From JBMFVE01 sp049966155 (GTDB lineage Bacteria; Bacteroidota; Ignavibacteria; Kryptoniales; JAKASW01): DNA of 64,000 nucleotides. The stretch covers positions 1 to 64,000 of the forward strand of contig JBMFVE010000002.1 of NCBI GenBank assembly GCA_049966155.1, written 5' to 3'. The position numbers and the translations under genes were made by a program. Shown piece after piece: positions 8,982 through 16,945 of the stretch. The stretch's first letter is position 1, and every line of letters begins with the position of its first letter. The notes below the pieces were generated by a model. The model was not told where the DNA came from, ran no database searches, and saw only the letters and a list, made by a program, of their open reading frames with translations.

Positions 8982-9764
8982 ATGTTAGTCGTCGTTAGAG
9001 AGAATTACGACGCCATGAGTAAAGAAGCTGCCTATATTATAGCTTCCAGGATTCGCAAAAAACCCAATCTAGTTTTGGGCCTTGCCACAGGCAGCACACC
9101 AATTGGTCTGTATAAGGAACTCATCAGATTGCACAAAGAAGAAGGTCTGGACTTCTCAAAGGTCATTACGTTTAATCTGGATGAATATATTGGCTTACCT
9201 CCAAATCATGACCAGAGCTATGCTTACTTTATGTGGGAGAATCTCTTTAAACATATCAACATCAGTCCGTCAAATGTGCATGTTCCTCAGGGAATGCACG
9301 GTGAAGTCAGGTTTACAACTTATGAGACGGATCCAAAGATAGAGACATTCTGTCAATGGTATGAAGATGAAATCAAAAGGTATGGGGGAATTGATATTCA
9401 AGTCCTGGGAATAGGAGCCAACGGTCACATTGCGTTTAATGAACCCGGTTCGTCACTTGGGTCAAGAACGAGAGTGAAGACGTTGACCGAAAAGACACGG
9501 CAGGACAATGCGCGGTTTTTCAAGAGCATAGATGAAGTACCAAAGTATGCAGTGACAATGGGTATCGGGACAATTATGGAGGCCAGGGAGCTTTTACTTC
9601 TTGCAAACGGAGAAGGTAAGGCCAGGGCAGTGAAAGCAGCTGTCGAAGGCCCCGTAACAGCCATGTGCCCGGCATCAGTTCTTCAACTTCATCCAAAAGC
9701 AATTATTGTGGTTGACAAAGGTGCAGCAGCAGAACTTGCTGCTGAATTTGTATATTACGGTTGA
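8982..9764 (+). CDS. nagB: Glucosamine-6-phosphate deaminase
   Basis: Converts glucosamine-6-phosphate to fructose-6-phosphate and ammonia, feeding amino sugars into glycolysis. A GGGAGGA precedes the ATG by about six bases. The 260-residue protein has LGLATGSTPIGLY (phosphate loop), FNLDEYIGLP with the catalytic Asp (67), and GIGANGHIAFNEPGSS (143-158). In the last motif Asn147 replaces the E. coli Asp141, a substitution also known in Firmicutes-type active NagB, while His149 and Glu154 are kept. It is therefore the catalytically complete NagB in this window, in contrast to the fused paralogue next door. Confidence 0.97.
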   Translation: MLVVVRENYDAMSKEAAYIIASRIRKKPNLVLGLATGSTPIGLYKELIRLHKEEGLDFSKVITFNLDEYIGLPPNHDQSYAYFMWENLFKHINISPSNVHVPQGMHGEVRFTTYETDPKIETFCQWYEDEIKRYGGIDIQVLGIGANGHIAFNEPGSSLGSRTRVKTLTEKTRQDNARFFKSIDEVPKYAVTMGIGTIMEARELLLLANGEGKARAVKAAVEGPVTAMCPASVLQLHPKAIIVVDKGAAAELAAEFVYYG

Positions 9765-9815
9765 AGTAGCGTAAGCGGTATTACTGCACCTTATTCATTG
9801 GTTAAGTGATAAGAC

Positions 9816-9837
9816 GAGGGCGGGTAATTCCGCCCTC
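9816..9837 (+). terminator. Stem-loop downstream of nagB
   Basis: GAGGGCGG, a six-base loop, then CCGCCCTC makes a perfect 8-bp GC-rich stem about 50 bp after the nagB stop and 57 bp before the next start. A TTTT occurs only about seven bases after the stem, so intrinsic termination is likely but may be leaky. Confidence 0.6.
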
Positions 9838-9893
9838 AATGTGACTTTTAAAATAAGCTCTTTTAGAAAGTGGAAAATTTAATGGAGGTTAGG

Positions 9894-11162
9894 ATGGATA
9901 TTTACCTGTTTGAAGATGATGGATACAGAAAGCTTTTACCACTTGTCTATTTTCGCCCTGTTTATGATCTTCGGTGCGGGATTTTAACATTAAGGGAAAA
10001 GGTTGAAAAACTATTTCCCGATGCAAATATTTATTATGGTATGCGTGAATATCTTTCAGATTCCTTCCTCGAGAAAAATCCCCATACCAGAGTAAATAGA
10101 AGACCAGAAAATGGGAGCGAGATCTTCCTAATCAATGGGCGTACACTTGCAGGTACTGGCCTGTTAAACGCTATAAGAAATTTAGATCAGAATACACTCC
10201 TTTTGAGAAATAATTCAATAGTTGCAGGGAGAATTTCAATTGAGCATTTTGACTCCATTGGTAAAGCAATCAAAGAAAATAAGGTGCAGGGTTCAGATTT
10301 CCCCGGGTTGAAATTTAAAGAATTATCTGTAGATACTGGAGTAATTGACTTTTTCTGGCAACTGGTTTCGCACAATGGGGATGAAATTCGCTCTGATTTC
10401 AAATTACTCTTTGGTGGGCGAGGTATGATACGTGGAAAAGTAAGCGAGGGAGTACACATGCTTGGCTCTGAAAATATCCTCATAGATGAAGGGGCAGTTG
10501 TGAAGCCCGGTGCTGTGCTCGATGCTGAAGATGGCCCTATTTATATCAGCAAGAACGCCAGAGTACTTCCCAATGCCATAATTGTAGGGCCAACTTTCAT
10601 TGGTGAAAACAGTATTATAAAAGCAGGGGCTAAGATTTATGAAAACACAAGCATCGGACCAACTTGCAAGGTTGGGGGCGAAGTCGAAGAATCAATCATC
10701 CACAGTTTTTCAAATAAGCAGCATGAAGGGTTTCTGGGACATGCATACCTTGGCTCATGGGTGAATATAGGAGCTGATTCCAACAACAGCGATCTGAAAA
10801 ACGACTACGGCAATGTTAAAGTTTACGTGGACGGTGAATATGTAGATACGGGGAGTCAGTTTGTTGGTTTAACAATGGGGGATCACTCTAAGTGTGGAAT
10901 TAATTCCATGTTCAATACCGGTACAGTCGTAGGTGTTTGCTGCAATATTTTTGGTGCAGGATTACCACCCAAGTTTGTCCCTTCATTTTCATGGGGTGGA
11001 GCTGACGGATTTGAGACTTACAGGATTGAAAAAGCGATAGAAGTAGCGAGGAGGGTAATGTTGCGGAGAAAAATAAACTTATCTCCTGCAGATCAAAAAC
11101 TATTTCAGAAGGTATTTGAACTGACAGACAGCGAAAGGAGAGCTTTTGAAAAAAGTGAATAG
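9894..11162 (+). CDS. GlmU-family sugar nucleotidyltransferase with left-handed beta-helix domain
   Basis: The ATG at 9894 is preferred because a GGAGG lies at 9885-9889; a GTG at 9870 in the same frame has no such site. The roughly 422-residue protein begins MDIYLFEDDGYRKLLPLVYFRP, the typical start of the GlmU-related family of putative sugar-1-phosphate nucleotidyl/acetyltransferases common in Bacteroidota. The central and C-terminal parts show hexapeptide-like repeats (VLPNAIIVGPTFIGENSIIKAG, YENTSIGPTCKVGGEV) that build a left-handed beta-helix, and the NKQHEGFLGHAYLGSWVNIGA segment matches the acetyltransferase site of GlmU. It probably makes a nucleotide-activated (amino)sugar from the pool fed by nagA/nagB; the exact sugar is unknown. 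Confidence 0.85.
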   Translation: MDIYLFEDDGYRKLLPLVYFRPVYDLRCGILTLREKVEKLFPDANIYYGMREYLSDSFLEKNPHTRVNRRPENGSEIFLINGRTLAGTGLLNAIRNLDQNTLLLRNNSIVAGRISIEHFDSIGKAIKENKVQGSDFPGLKFKELSVDTGVIDFFWQLVSHNGDEIRSDFKLLFGGRGMIRGKVSEGVHMLGSENILIDEGAVVKPGAVLDAEDGPIYISKNARVLPNAIIVGPTFIGENSIIKAGAKIYENTSIGPTCKVGGEVEESIIHSFSNKQHEGFLGHAYLGSWVNIGADSNNSDLKNDYGNVKVYVDGEYVDTGSQFVGLTMGDHSKCGINSMFNTGTVVGVCCNIFGAGLPPKFVPSFSWGGADGFETYRIEKAIEVARRVMLRRKINLSPADQKLFQKVFELTDSERRAFEKSE

Positions 11163-11185
11163 AAAGTAAAGGTGAAAGCAGGCAG

Positions 11186-12547
11186 ATGAAGGAAAGTATA
11201 AGGATTGCCTCTGGACAGGGTTACTGGGGGGATTTGCCCCAGGCTCCGGTTTGGCAGGTCAGGAAAGGGCCTGTCGATTATCTTGTAATGGACTATCTTG
11301 CAGAAGTGACGATGTCTATTTTGCAAAAGCAAAGGTCAAGGGATCCTGCGCTGGGTTATGCAAAAGACCTCATCCCTGTCATGGATACGATCTTGCCCGA
11401 TCTTGTCGAGAAAGGAATCAAGGTTGTCACAAATGGTGGAGGTGTTAATCCGCGGGCATGCCGTGATGCCATCTTTAAGATTGCATCAAAAAAGGGGATA
11501 AAGGGGTTGAAAATTGGCGTTGTATATGGAGATGATATTCTCGGAAGGATTGATGAACTGCTTTCAAATGGCGTCGACCTTAAGAATATGGACACAGGGG
11601 AAAGTTTGCAGACAGTGCGTGACCGTTTGCAAAGTGCAAATGTTTATTTTGGGGCTGTGCCAATCAGTAAAGCGCTTGAACAGGGTGCACAGATTGTATT
11701 GACCGGAAGGGCAACGGACACAGGGCTTACGCTTGCACCAATGATGTATGAATTCGGATGGAGTGAAAAAGATTTTGACAAACTTGCAGCAGGTATTGTT
11801 GCCGGTCATATTCTTGAATGCGGGGGACAAGCGTCTGGTGGCAACTTTTTGAAGGATTGGCGAAGTGTGCCTGACCTTGCTAACATTGGATTCCCAATTG
11901 CTGAAGCACATTCTGACGGCACTATCTTTATTACAAAGCATAACGGGACAGGCGGATTGGTGTCTGTTGACACTGTAAAAGAGCAACTGGTTTACGAGAT
12001 TGGAAATCCACATGAGTACATTACCCCTGAGGTGATTGCAGATTTTACCACCATTCAATTAGAGCAAGCAGGTGAAAACAGGGTGAAGGTGTTCGGGATA
12101 AAAGGAGCACCTCCAACTGAATTCTATAAAGTGTCAGCTTCTTACTTTGACGGATATTATGCAGTCGGCATGCTGACTTACGGATGGCCGGAGGCTCTGG
12201 AAAAAGCAAAAGCTGCGGACCAAATAATACGTCAACGACTGAATGACCTGGGATACCGGTATGAAGAATTTCATACGGAATTTATGGGATACAATTCATG
12301 TCACGGCCCCCTCAGTCCGATTCCTGATGAACTTAACGAGGTTGTACTCCGTGTTGCTGTACGAGGCAAAGATTTTGAAGCTGTTGATGCTTTTGGCCGC
12401 CAGCTAATACCGCTTGTCCTGACGGGGCCCCCCACAGTTACTGGTTTCGGCGGCGGAAGGCCAAAGCCACAGGAAGTGATCGCATACTGGCCGTCACTTA
12501 TCAAAAAGAATCTTGTCAATCCGGTTGTGGAGGTGACTGAGATATGA
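11186..12547 (+). CDS. AtuA-like protein (DUF1446)
   Basis: A 453-residue protein that starts with IRIASGQGYWGDLPQAP and contains VTNGGGVNPRACRD, VLTGRATDTGLTLAPM and HILECGGQASGGNF, all recognisable in the acyclic-terpene-utilisation AtuA/DUF1446 family. In Pseudomonas, AtuA is needed for growth on citronellol and geraniol, but its reaction is undefined and homologues are widespread in organisms without that pathway. An adjacent small gene supplies the second part of the AtuA pair, overlapping by four bases. The protein looks cytosolic, with no signal peptide or membrane segment. The neighbouring acyl-CoA genes fit a role in an acyl-CoA or organic-acid route, but this is inference. Confidence 0.88.
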   Translation: MKESIRIASGQGYWGDLPQAPVWQVRKGPVDYLVMDYLAEVTMSILQKQRSRDPALGYAKDLIPVMDTILPDLVEKGIKVVTNGGGVNPRACRDAIFKIASKKGIKGLKIGVVYGDDILGRIDELLSNGVDLKNMDTGESLQTVRDRLQSANVYFGAVPISKALEQGAQIVLTGRATDTGLTLAPMMYEFGWSEKDFDKLAAGIVAGHILECGGQASGGNFLKDWRSVPDLANIGFPIAEAHSDGTIFITKHNGTGGLVSVDTVKEQLVYEIGNPHEYITPEVIADFTTIQLEQAGENRVKVFGIKGAPPTEFYKVSASYFDGYYAVGMLTYGWPEALEKAKAADQIIRQRLNDLGYRYEEFHTEFMGYNSCHGPLSPIPDELNEVVLRVAVRGKDFEAVDAFGRQLIPLVLTGPPTVTGFGGGRPKPQEVIAYWPSLIKKNLVNPVVEVTEI

Positions 12548-12885
12548 AAAAGGTGCAGCTGCTTAAGCTGGCGCACGCCCGCAGTGGAGACAAGGGAGAT
12601 GCATCAAACATTGGGTTGATTGCGCGTAAACCTGAATACTATCCGATATTGCTTGAGAAGGTCACAACCGCGGCGGTCAAGAGGCATTTTGGTGAGATAT
12701 GCAGGGGAGAGGTTGAGCGTTTTGAAATGCCAAACATTTATGCCCTCAATTTTCTTCTTCATGAAGCGCTTGGTGGGGGAGGGACAGTTTCGTTGAGAAA
12801 CGATGCTCAAGGAAAGACGATGAGCACTGCTCTCCTTCGTATGGAAATTGAAGTAGATGATAATCTTATTATTGATAATTTGTAA
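12544..12885 (+). CDS. AtuA-associated small protein (AtuA C-terminal-like domain)
   Basis: A 113-residue protein beginning KVQLLKLAHARSGDKGDASNIGLIAR, which matches the domain that is fused to the C-terminus of AtuA in many genomes and is a separate gene here. It overlaps the AtuA-like gene by ATGA, so the two are translationally coupled and probably form one complex. No catalytic role is established. The conserved N-terminal HARSGDKGD and the YALNFLLHEALGGGG segment are the family hallmarks. Confidence 0.85.
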   Translation: MKKVQLLKLAHARSGDKGDASNIGLIARKPEYYPILLEKVTTAAVKRHFGEICRGEVERFEMPNIYALNFLLHEALGGGGTVSLRNDAQGKTMSTALLRMEIEVDDNLIIDNL

Positions 12886-12948
12886 AGATTCTTTCAGCAA
12901 GTTTTTCACAGGCACTATCTTTTCTTATTTCTTGTTACGTATTACCGG

Positions 12949-13860
12949 ATGAAGATTCTGGACTGCGCAATATTGTACGAGTGGGAATATGACATTGATT
13001 TTGTCCATATCCTTGCAGAAGAACTTAAAAGTGAAGGGGTAAATTATCAGATCATTGGACAATCCGAATTCCAGGACACCCTGAACAGGATCCGTTCGGG
13101 TGAGCTTTCCTTTTTGTCTGCTGTTGACAGAGCATCTGATGTAGACGACAATTGTGAGGAGCTGGTAAATTTGCTGCATCACAGGCACCGGTATATTATA
13201 AACGATCCCAAACAAATCAAGCATGCATCGGATAAAGCGTCAATGCATCTTGAATTTATTACAGCCGGGATATTTGTACCTTATACCATAATTATTTCAC
13301 CATATAATCGTCAAAGGGAGGTAAAATTAAGCCTGAGTGAATTAGCAAGGCTTGGACGACCGTTTATCATTAAACCGGCTAATACTACGGGGGGCGGCAT
13401 AGGCGTGGTTACAGGGGCTGAATCACTGCAGGATGTGATCGAAACCCGGCAGCACAACCGTGACGACAAATACCTCTTGCAGGAAAAAATTGAGCCGATG
13501 ATTATAAACGGAAGAAGAGCCTGGTTCAGGTCCTTTTATGCATGCGGAAAAGTTTTTGAGGTGTGGTGGGATGATCTTACTCATGTTTATGAACGTGTTA
13601 CCGATTCCGACTACAGGGAATATAAACTCCATGAAGTGTCTGCGCTGACCGAAAAAATTCACAACGTATGTGGCCTTGATTTCTTTTCAACTGAGGTTGC
13701 ATTGACATCGAACGGGAAGTTTATAGTGATAGATTATGTAAATGAGATGCCGGACATGAGACTTAAGTCGTTAAATTACGATGGTGTTCCAGATAATGTT
13801 GTTGTTGATATTTGCAGAGAGCTTGCTAAAGGGATTAGCAGGGCTGTCCACAGTAAGTAA
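12949..13860 (+). CDS. ATP-grasp enzyme of unknown substrate
   Basis: A 303-residue protein with the order of an ATP-grasp ligase: an N-terminal pre-ATP-grasp region (1-95), DKASMHLEFITAGIFVP, the nucleotide-binding RPFIIKPANTTGGGIGV with a glycine-rich loop, YLLQEKIEP hinge, and a C-terminal metal-binding stretch FSTEVALTSNGKFIVIDYVNEMPDMR. The last motif (acidic, then ...D-Y-V-N-E-x-P-x-M) corresponds to Mg-ATP ligands and resembles RimK/D-Ala-D-Ala ligase relatives. No cognate substrate-binding domain or partner gene is visible. It lies about 60 bp after the AtuA-like pair and may be co-transcribed. The family forms amide or thioester-type bonds through acyl phosphates; the acceptor cannot be named. 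Confidence 0.75.
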   Translation: MKILDCAILYEWEYDIDFVHILAEELKSEGVNYQIIGQSEFQDTLNRIRSGELSFLSAVDRASDVDDNCEELVNLLHHRHRYIINDPKQIKHASDKASMHLEFITAGIFVPYTIIISPYNRQREVKLSLSELARLGRPFIIKPANTTGGGIGVVTGAESLQDVIETRQHNRDDKYLLQEKIEPMIINGRRAWFRSFYACGKVFEVWWDDLTHVYERVTDSDYREYKLHEVSALTEKIHNVCGLDFFSTEVALTSNGKFIVIDYVNEMPDMRLKSLNYDGVPDNVVVDICRELAKGISRAVHSK

Positions 13861-14007
13861 AAGAAGTAATAGTTTTCCCGCAGCCATAGACACAGATATG
13901 AAAGATAGCGGCAATTTGATTTTCATTATTCATGCAAATTTCCTTCGTTTTAATTCTGATGTGGTTTCACAGTGGTTTCAGCTTATTGCCATGAAATGAG
14001 AGTCCCA

Positions 14008-14622
14008 CTATTTCCCAGGTGGGATTGGGGAATGGACAAGATTGTGAACAGGCTTAATGGAACGAAGATATGCGTAAATTGCTTTGATGTCCCTGTCACT
14101 GAGCTTTGCCAGACCCTGCCATGGCATTGGCGGAAGGAGTGGGCGTCCGTTTCCCCAGTACCTCCCTGTTCTCAATGCCTGGACAAACATTTTTTCAGTC
14201 CACCCACCTATTCCTGTAGCGCTGTCGGGTGTAAGGTTTGATGCAAAGCTTACTCCCCAGGGACCTGCGAAGATTGTGCCGTCGTTTGTGCCAAGCATGC
14301 CCCATCTTCTCTGTCCGAGCACATCCGGCGGTATGGTCGGCACGCTTTCGTTTTCAGGGGCGCCAGATAGAAGCTTGCTCGTATCCGGTACGGGCCCGTT
14401 CTTCGTAAAGATCTTCGGCGTGTGGCAATCATTACACCCGCCGAGTTCCACAAGGTACCTTCCTCTAGCAATCTCCGAAGATGAGTAATGTGTCTTTCGG
14501 TCGTTACCAATCACGGCATAGGGTGGAGTGGCAGCGCCTGGCTTAAGAATAACAAGATTATTGATGTGTGAGAAAGCCTCAACCAGAATGATCAGTGACA
14601 ACGGGAATAATATGCTCTTCAT
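14008..14622 (-). CDS. Exported monoheme cytochrome c
   Basis: A 204-residue protein with a hydrophobic N-terminus (signal peptide or anchor, about 1-20), a single heme-binding CNDCH (63-67) and a candidate distal ligand Met166 in LLPPMPW, the usual class I cytochrome c arrangement. The GGWTEKMFVQALRTGRYWGNGRPL segment and the C-terminal helix SDRDIKAIYAYLRSI fit the domain found in cytochrome subunits of periplasmic dehydrogenases. It would carry electrons in the periplasm. A strong GGAGGA ribosome-binding site precedes the ATG. A short hairpin (TCCCAC/GTGGGA) covers its stop codon. The gene stands alone, about 100 bp upstream of the start of nothing on its own strand except the lipoprotein gene. 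Confidence 0.85.
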   Translation of the reverse strand: MKSILFPLSLIILVEAFSHINNLVILKPGAATPPYAVIGNDRKTHYSSSEIARGRYLVELGGCNDCHTPKIFTKNGPVPDTSKLLSGAPENESVPTIPPDVLGQRRWGMLGTNDGTIFAGPWGVSFASNLTPDSATGIGGWTEKMFVQALRTGRYWGNGRPLLPPMPWQGLAKLSDRDIKAIYAYLRSIKPVHNLVHSPIPPGK

Positions 14623-14724
14623 TTGTTCCTCCTCCTTTTTGGTATTAATACACCCCCTTGCTTCAACTCAGGAGAAACTCTGTACTTGCCCGACTTATAT
14701 GGTGCTCAATATCACATTAAATAA

Positions 14725-15540
14725 TCATTCAAGCTCTTTAAGGAGTTGCCTTGCTCTTGAAGCATACTGAGATGTCTTATCTTTTTTGAGCAATTCTTCA
14801 AAAGCTGTTCTTGCTTTATTTTTTTCACCCAATCTCAAGTAGCTCATTCCGAGCATGACGTATGCTGCACCTCTCTTGTAAGTGTTCTTATAAGTCAGGG
14901 TAGTTTCAAATGCCTTAACTGCTTCACCGTATTTTCCCAGAGCATAATAACATTCACCACGCCAGTAGTGAGCATTGCTCATCAACTCTGTTTTGACATT
15001 GCTCTTTACCAGTATTTCCAGCTCATCAAGAGCCTCTTTGTACTTCCGATTTTTGAAAAGTTTAAGTGCATCCAGATATTTTGCTTTGAACTCTGCAGGT
15101 GATATAGATGCAACTTCCTGTTCCTTGAGAGTTCCTTTACCCAGAAGTTGTTTCTCGAGTTCGGCATTTTTTGCGCTGAGGTCTCGGTTGATTTGCTTTT
15201 GAATTGTAAGCTCTGAATCAAGTGCATTTGCTCTATTCTGCAAGTCCACCAAATCCTGCCACTGTTGACTGCTCTGTCCCAATTTTGACGTCAGGTCTGC
15301 GACTTTTGCATTCAGTGCTTTTTTGTCCTGCTCAAGTTGAGCATTTGATTTCTTCAACTGGGCATTTTCCGCCTGAAGTTTCTGGTTTTCGCTCGTCAGT
15401 GATATGAGAGCGGTGGAATCAGGCGAAGTAGATGGGGCGGACGTGGTCTCTTTCATCGATCCGCATCCGCTTAGAAGGAGGTTCGCAGCAAAAAGTAGCA
15501 TAACTACAAGTGGCGACGCCTCACCCAGTGTTCTTCTCAT
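14725..15540 (-). CDS. Coiled-coil/TPR lipoprotein, CpoB (YbgF)-like
   Basis: A 271-residue protein with a lipobox LLSGC (lipidated Cys26), so it is anchored in a membrane on the periplasmic side. Residues about 45-145 are a heptad-rich coiled coil (QKLQAENAQLKKSNAQLEQ and onwards), and about 155-268 hold three tetratricopeptide repeats (YLDALKLFKNRKYKEALDELE, HYWRGECYYALGKYGEAVKAFE, YVMLGMSYLRLGEKNKARTAFE). Coiled coil plus TPR is the architecture of CpoB/YbgF, the Tol-Pal-linked coordinator of outer-membrane constriction, although no tol or pal genes are nearby and CpoB itself is usually not lipidated. An AAGGAGGT site precedes the ATG, and a sigma-70-like promoter lies about 40-65 bp upstream. 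Confidence 0.75.
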   Translation of the reverse strand: MRRTLGEASPLVVMLLFAANLLLSGCGSMKETTSAPSTSPDSTALISLTSENQKLQAENAQLKKSNAQLEQDKKALNAKVADLTSKLGQSSQQWQDLVDLQNRANALDSELTIQKQINRDLSAKNAELEKQLLGKGTLKEQEVASISPAEFKAKYLDALKLFKNRKYKEALDELEILVKSNVKTELMSNAHYWRGECYYALGKYGEAVKAFETTLTYKNTYKRGAAYVMLGMSYLRLGEKNKARTAFEELLKKDKTSQYASRARQLLKELE

Positions 15541-15578
15541 AAGTACCTCCTTATTTTTTGTGGCTTCAACTTGAATGA

Positions 15579-15607
15579 AAATTAGAGATGCATTTTATAA
15601 AAGTCAA
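15579..15607 (-). promoter_or_regulatory. Sigma-70-type promoter for the CpoB-like lipoprotein gene
   Basis: Read on the minus strand: TTGACT, a 17-base spacer, then TAATTT, ending 38 bp before the ATG at 15540. Spacing and both hexamers fit a vegetative promoter. Confidence 0.6.
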
Positions 15608-15646
15608 GAATTTATCATGTTTTAATTATCTGCGTCAGTTGATTCG

Positions 15647-15717
15647 CTCAAATCACCTTGATTTTGAGCCGCATCTTGCATAAGTTTTTTGATATCAGGG
15701 TCAGGTCTCTCCTGACC
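15647..15717 (+). promoter_or_regulatory. Promoter and two hairpins upstream of the gcdH-guaB gene run
   Basis: TTGATT (15658-15663), 17 bases, then TAAGTT (15681-15686) is a plausible promoter for the plus-strand run beginning at 15762. Its -35 overlaps an imperfect dyad, CTCAAATC-ACCTT-GATTTTGAG (15647-15668), and just past the expected transcription start is a perfect 7-bp stem, GGTCAGG-TCTCT-CCTGACC (15699-15717). The dyad could be a repressor site, as in fatty-acid regulators; the second hairpin would be in the 5' leader. This is inference from symmetry only. Confidence 0.4.
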
Positions 15718-15761
15718 AATTCAGAAAAAGAAGATGATCCTACCTAAATCATGAGGTTGCA

Positions 15762-16931
15762 ATGGTTCAATTTAATGGAGTTGACTATTATAATACGGAC
15801 ACCCTTTTATCAAGCGAAGAAAAACTTATCAGAGATACAGTCAGGAATTTTGTTTCTAATGAAGTTGTACCCATTATTGAAAAACATTTTAGAGAAGGTA
15901 CTTTCCCGGTTCATTTAATTAAAAAGATGGGTGAACTGGGAATTTTCGGGCCCACACTTCCATCAAAATACGGGTGCGCTGAGGTAAACAATGTCGCGTA
16001 CGGTTTGATGATGCAGGAACTTGAGAGGGGAGATTCTGGCATACGCAGTATGGCATCTGTGCAGAGCGGGCTTGTTATGTATCCGATTTTTACATTTGGG
16101 TCCGAAGAACAAAAGGATCACTGGCTTCCATTGCTGGCCAGGGGAGAAGCTGTTGGGTGCTTTGGTCTAACAGAACCTGACCATGGTTCAGATCCGGGAG
16201 GAATGACCACACGTGCGGAATACAGAAATGGCAGGTTTGTTCTCAATGGAGCGAAGATGTGGATTACCAATGGTACCATTGCGGACGTCGCTGTGGTATG
16301 GGCAAAGCTTGAGGGGCGTGTTCGCGGGTTTCTGGTGGAACGGGGGACAAGGGGGTTTTCGGCACCTGAAATGAAGGGAAAGCATTCTTTGAGAGCCTCA
16401 GTCACAAGTGAACTAATTTTTCAGGATTGTGAAATTCCTGAAAAAAACCTCCTGCCAGGTTCTGATGGCCTCAAATCACCGCTGATGTGCTTAACCCAGG
16501 CTCGATACGGGATTGCATGGGGAGCAATTGGCTCAGCGATGGCATGTTATGACACTGCTCTTCAGTATGCAAAGACAAGGATTCAATTTGGAAAGCCAAT
16601 TGCCAGTTTTCAGATAACCCAGGAAAAACTGGTATACATGCTTACTGAAATTACAAAGGGGCAATTGCTGAATATCCAGCTGGGGAGATTGAAAGATCAG
16701 GGGTTGTACAAGCATACACAGGTTTCACTTGCAAAACGGAACAATGTTCATGTTGCTCTTGAAATAGCGCGGATTGCAAGAACAATACTCGGAGCCAACG
16801 GAATTCTTGATGAGTACCCGGTTATGAGGCACATGGCTAATCTTGAAAGTGTTTACACTTACGAAGGTACACACGATATTCACACCTTAATACTGGGTGA
16901 AGATATTACCGGGATACCCGCTTACAAATAA
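15762..16931 (+). CDS. gcdH: Acyl-CoA dehydrogenase, glutaryl-CoA dehydrogenase type
   Basis: A 389-residue flavoenzyme. The glutaryl-CoA dehydrogenase pattern is clear: RGDSGIRSMASVQSGLVMYPI, GCFGLTEPDHGSDPGGM, KMWITNG, and YEGTHDIHTLILG near the C-terminus with Glu368 as catalytic base. GcdH oxidises and decarboxylates glutaryl-CoA to crotonyl-CoA in lysine and tryptophan breakdown, passing electrons to ETF. The substrate-selecting residues cannot be verified by eye, so another short-chain dicarboxyl-CoA is possible. The ATG follows TGAGGTTGCA. The gene precedes guaB by 14 bp to the preferred guaB start, an unusual catabolic/purine pairing. Confidence 0.85.
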   Translation: MVQFNGVDYYNTDTLLSSEEKLIRDTVRNFVSNEVVPIIEKHFREGTFPVHLIKKMGELGIFGPTLPSKYGCAEVNNVAYGLMMQELERGDSGIRSMASVQSGLVMYPIFTFGSEEQKDHWLPLLARGEAVGCFGLTEPDHGSDPGGMTTRAEYRNGRFVLNGAKMWITNGTIADVAVVWAKLEGRVRGFLVERGTRGFSAPEMKGKHSLRASVTSELIFQDCEIPEKNLLPGSDGLKSPLMCLTQARYGIAWGAIGSAMACYDTALQYAKTRIQFGKPIASFQITQEKLVYMLTEITKGQLLNIQLGRLKDQGLYKHTQVSLAKRNNVHVALEIARIARTILGANGILDEYPVMRHMANLESVYTYEGTHDIHTLILGEDITGIPAYK

Positions 16932-16945
16932 ATGGAGAAATGCTA

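Noticed and set aside
9425..9470. NagB Asn147 instead of Asp141
   Set aside because: GxGxNGHIxFNEP is also seen in Firmicutes-type active NagB and the rest of the triad is intact, so it was not scored as loss of function.
11564..12058. Open frame of about 160 codons antisense to the AtuA-like gene
   Set aside because: It has no family resemblance or ribosome-binding site, and the opposite strand is a well-supported gene.
14003..14023. Hairpin TCCCAC/GTGGGA as a terminator
   Set aside because: It covers the cytochrome stop codon and has no U-tract; it is likely a coding coincidence.
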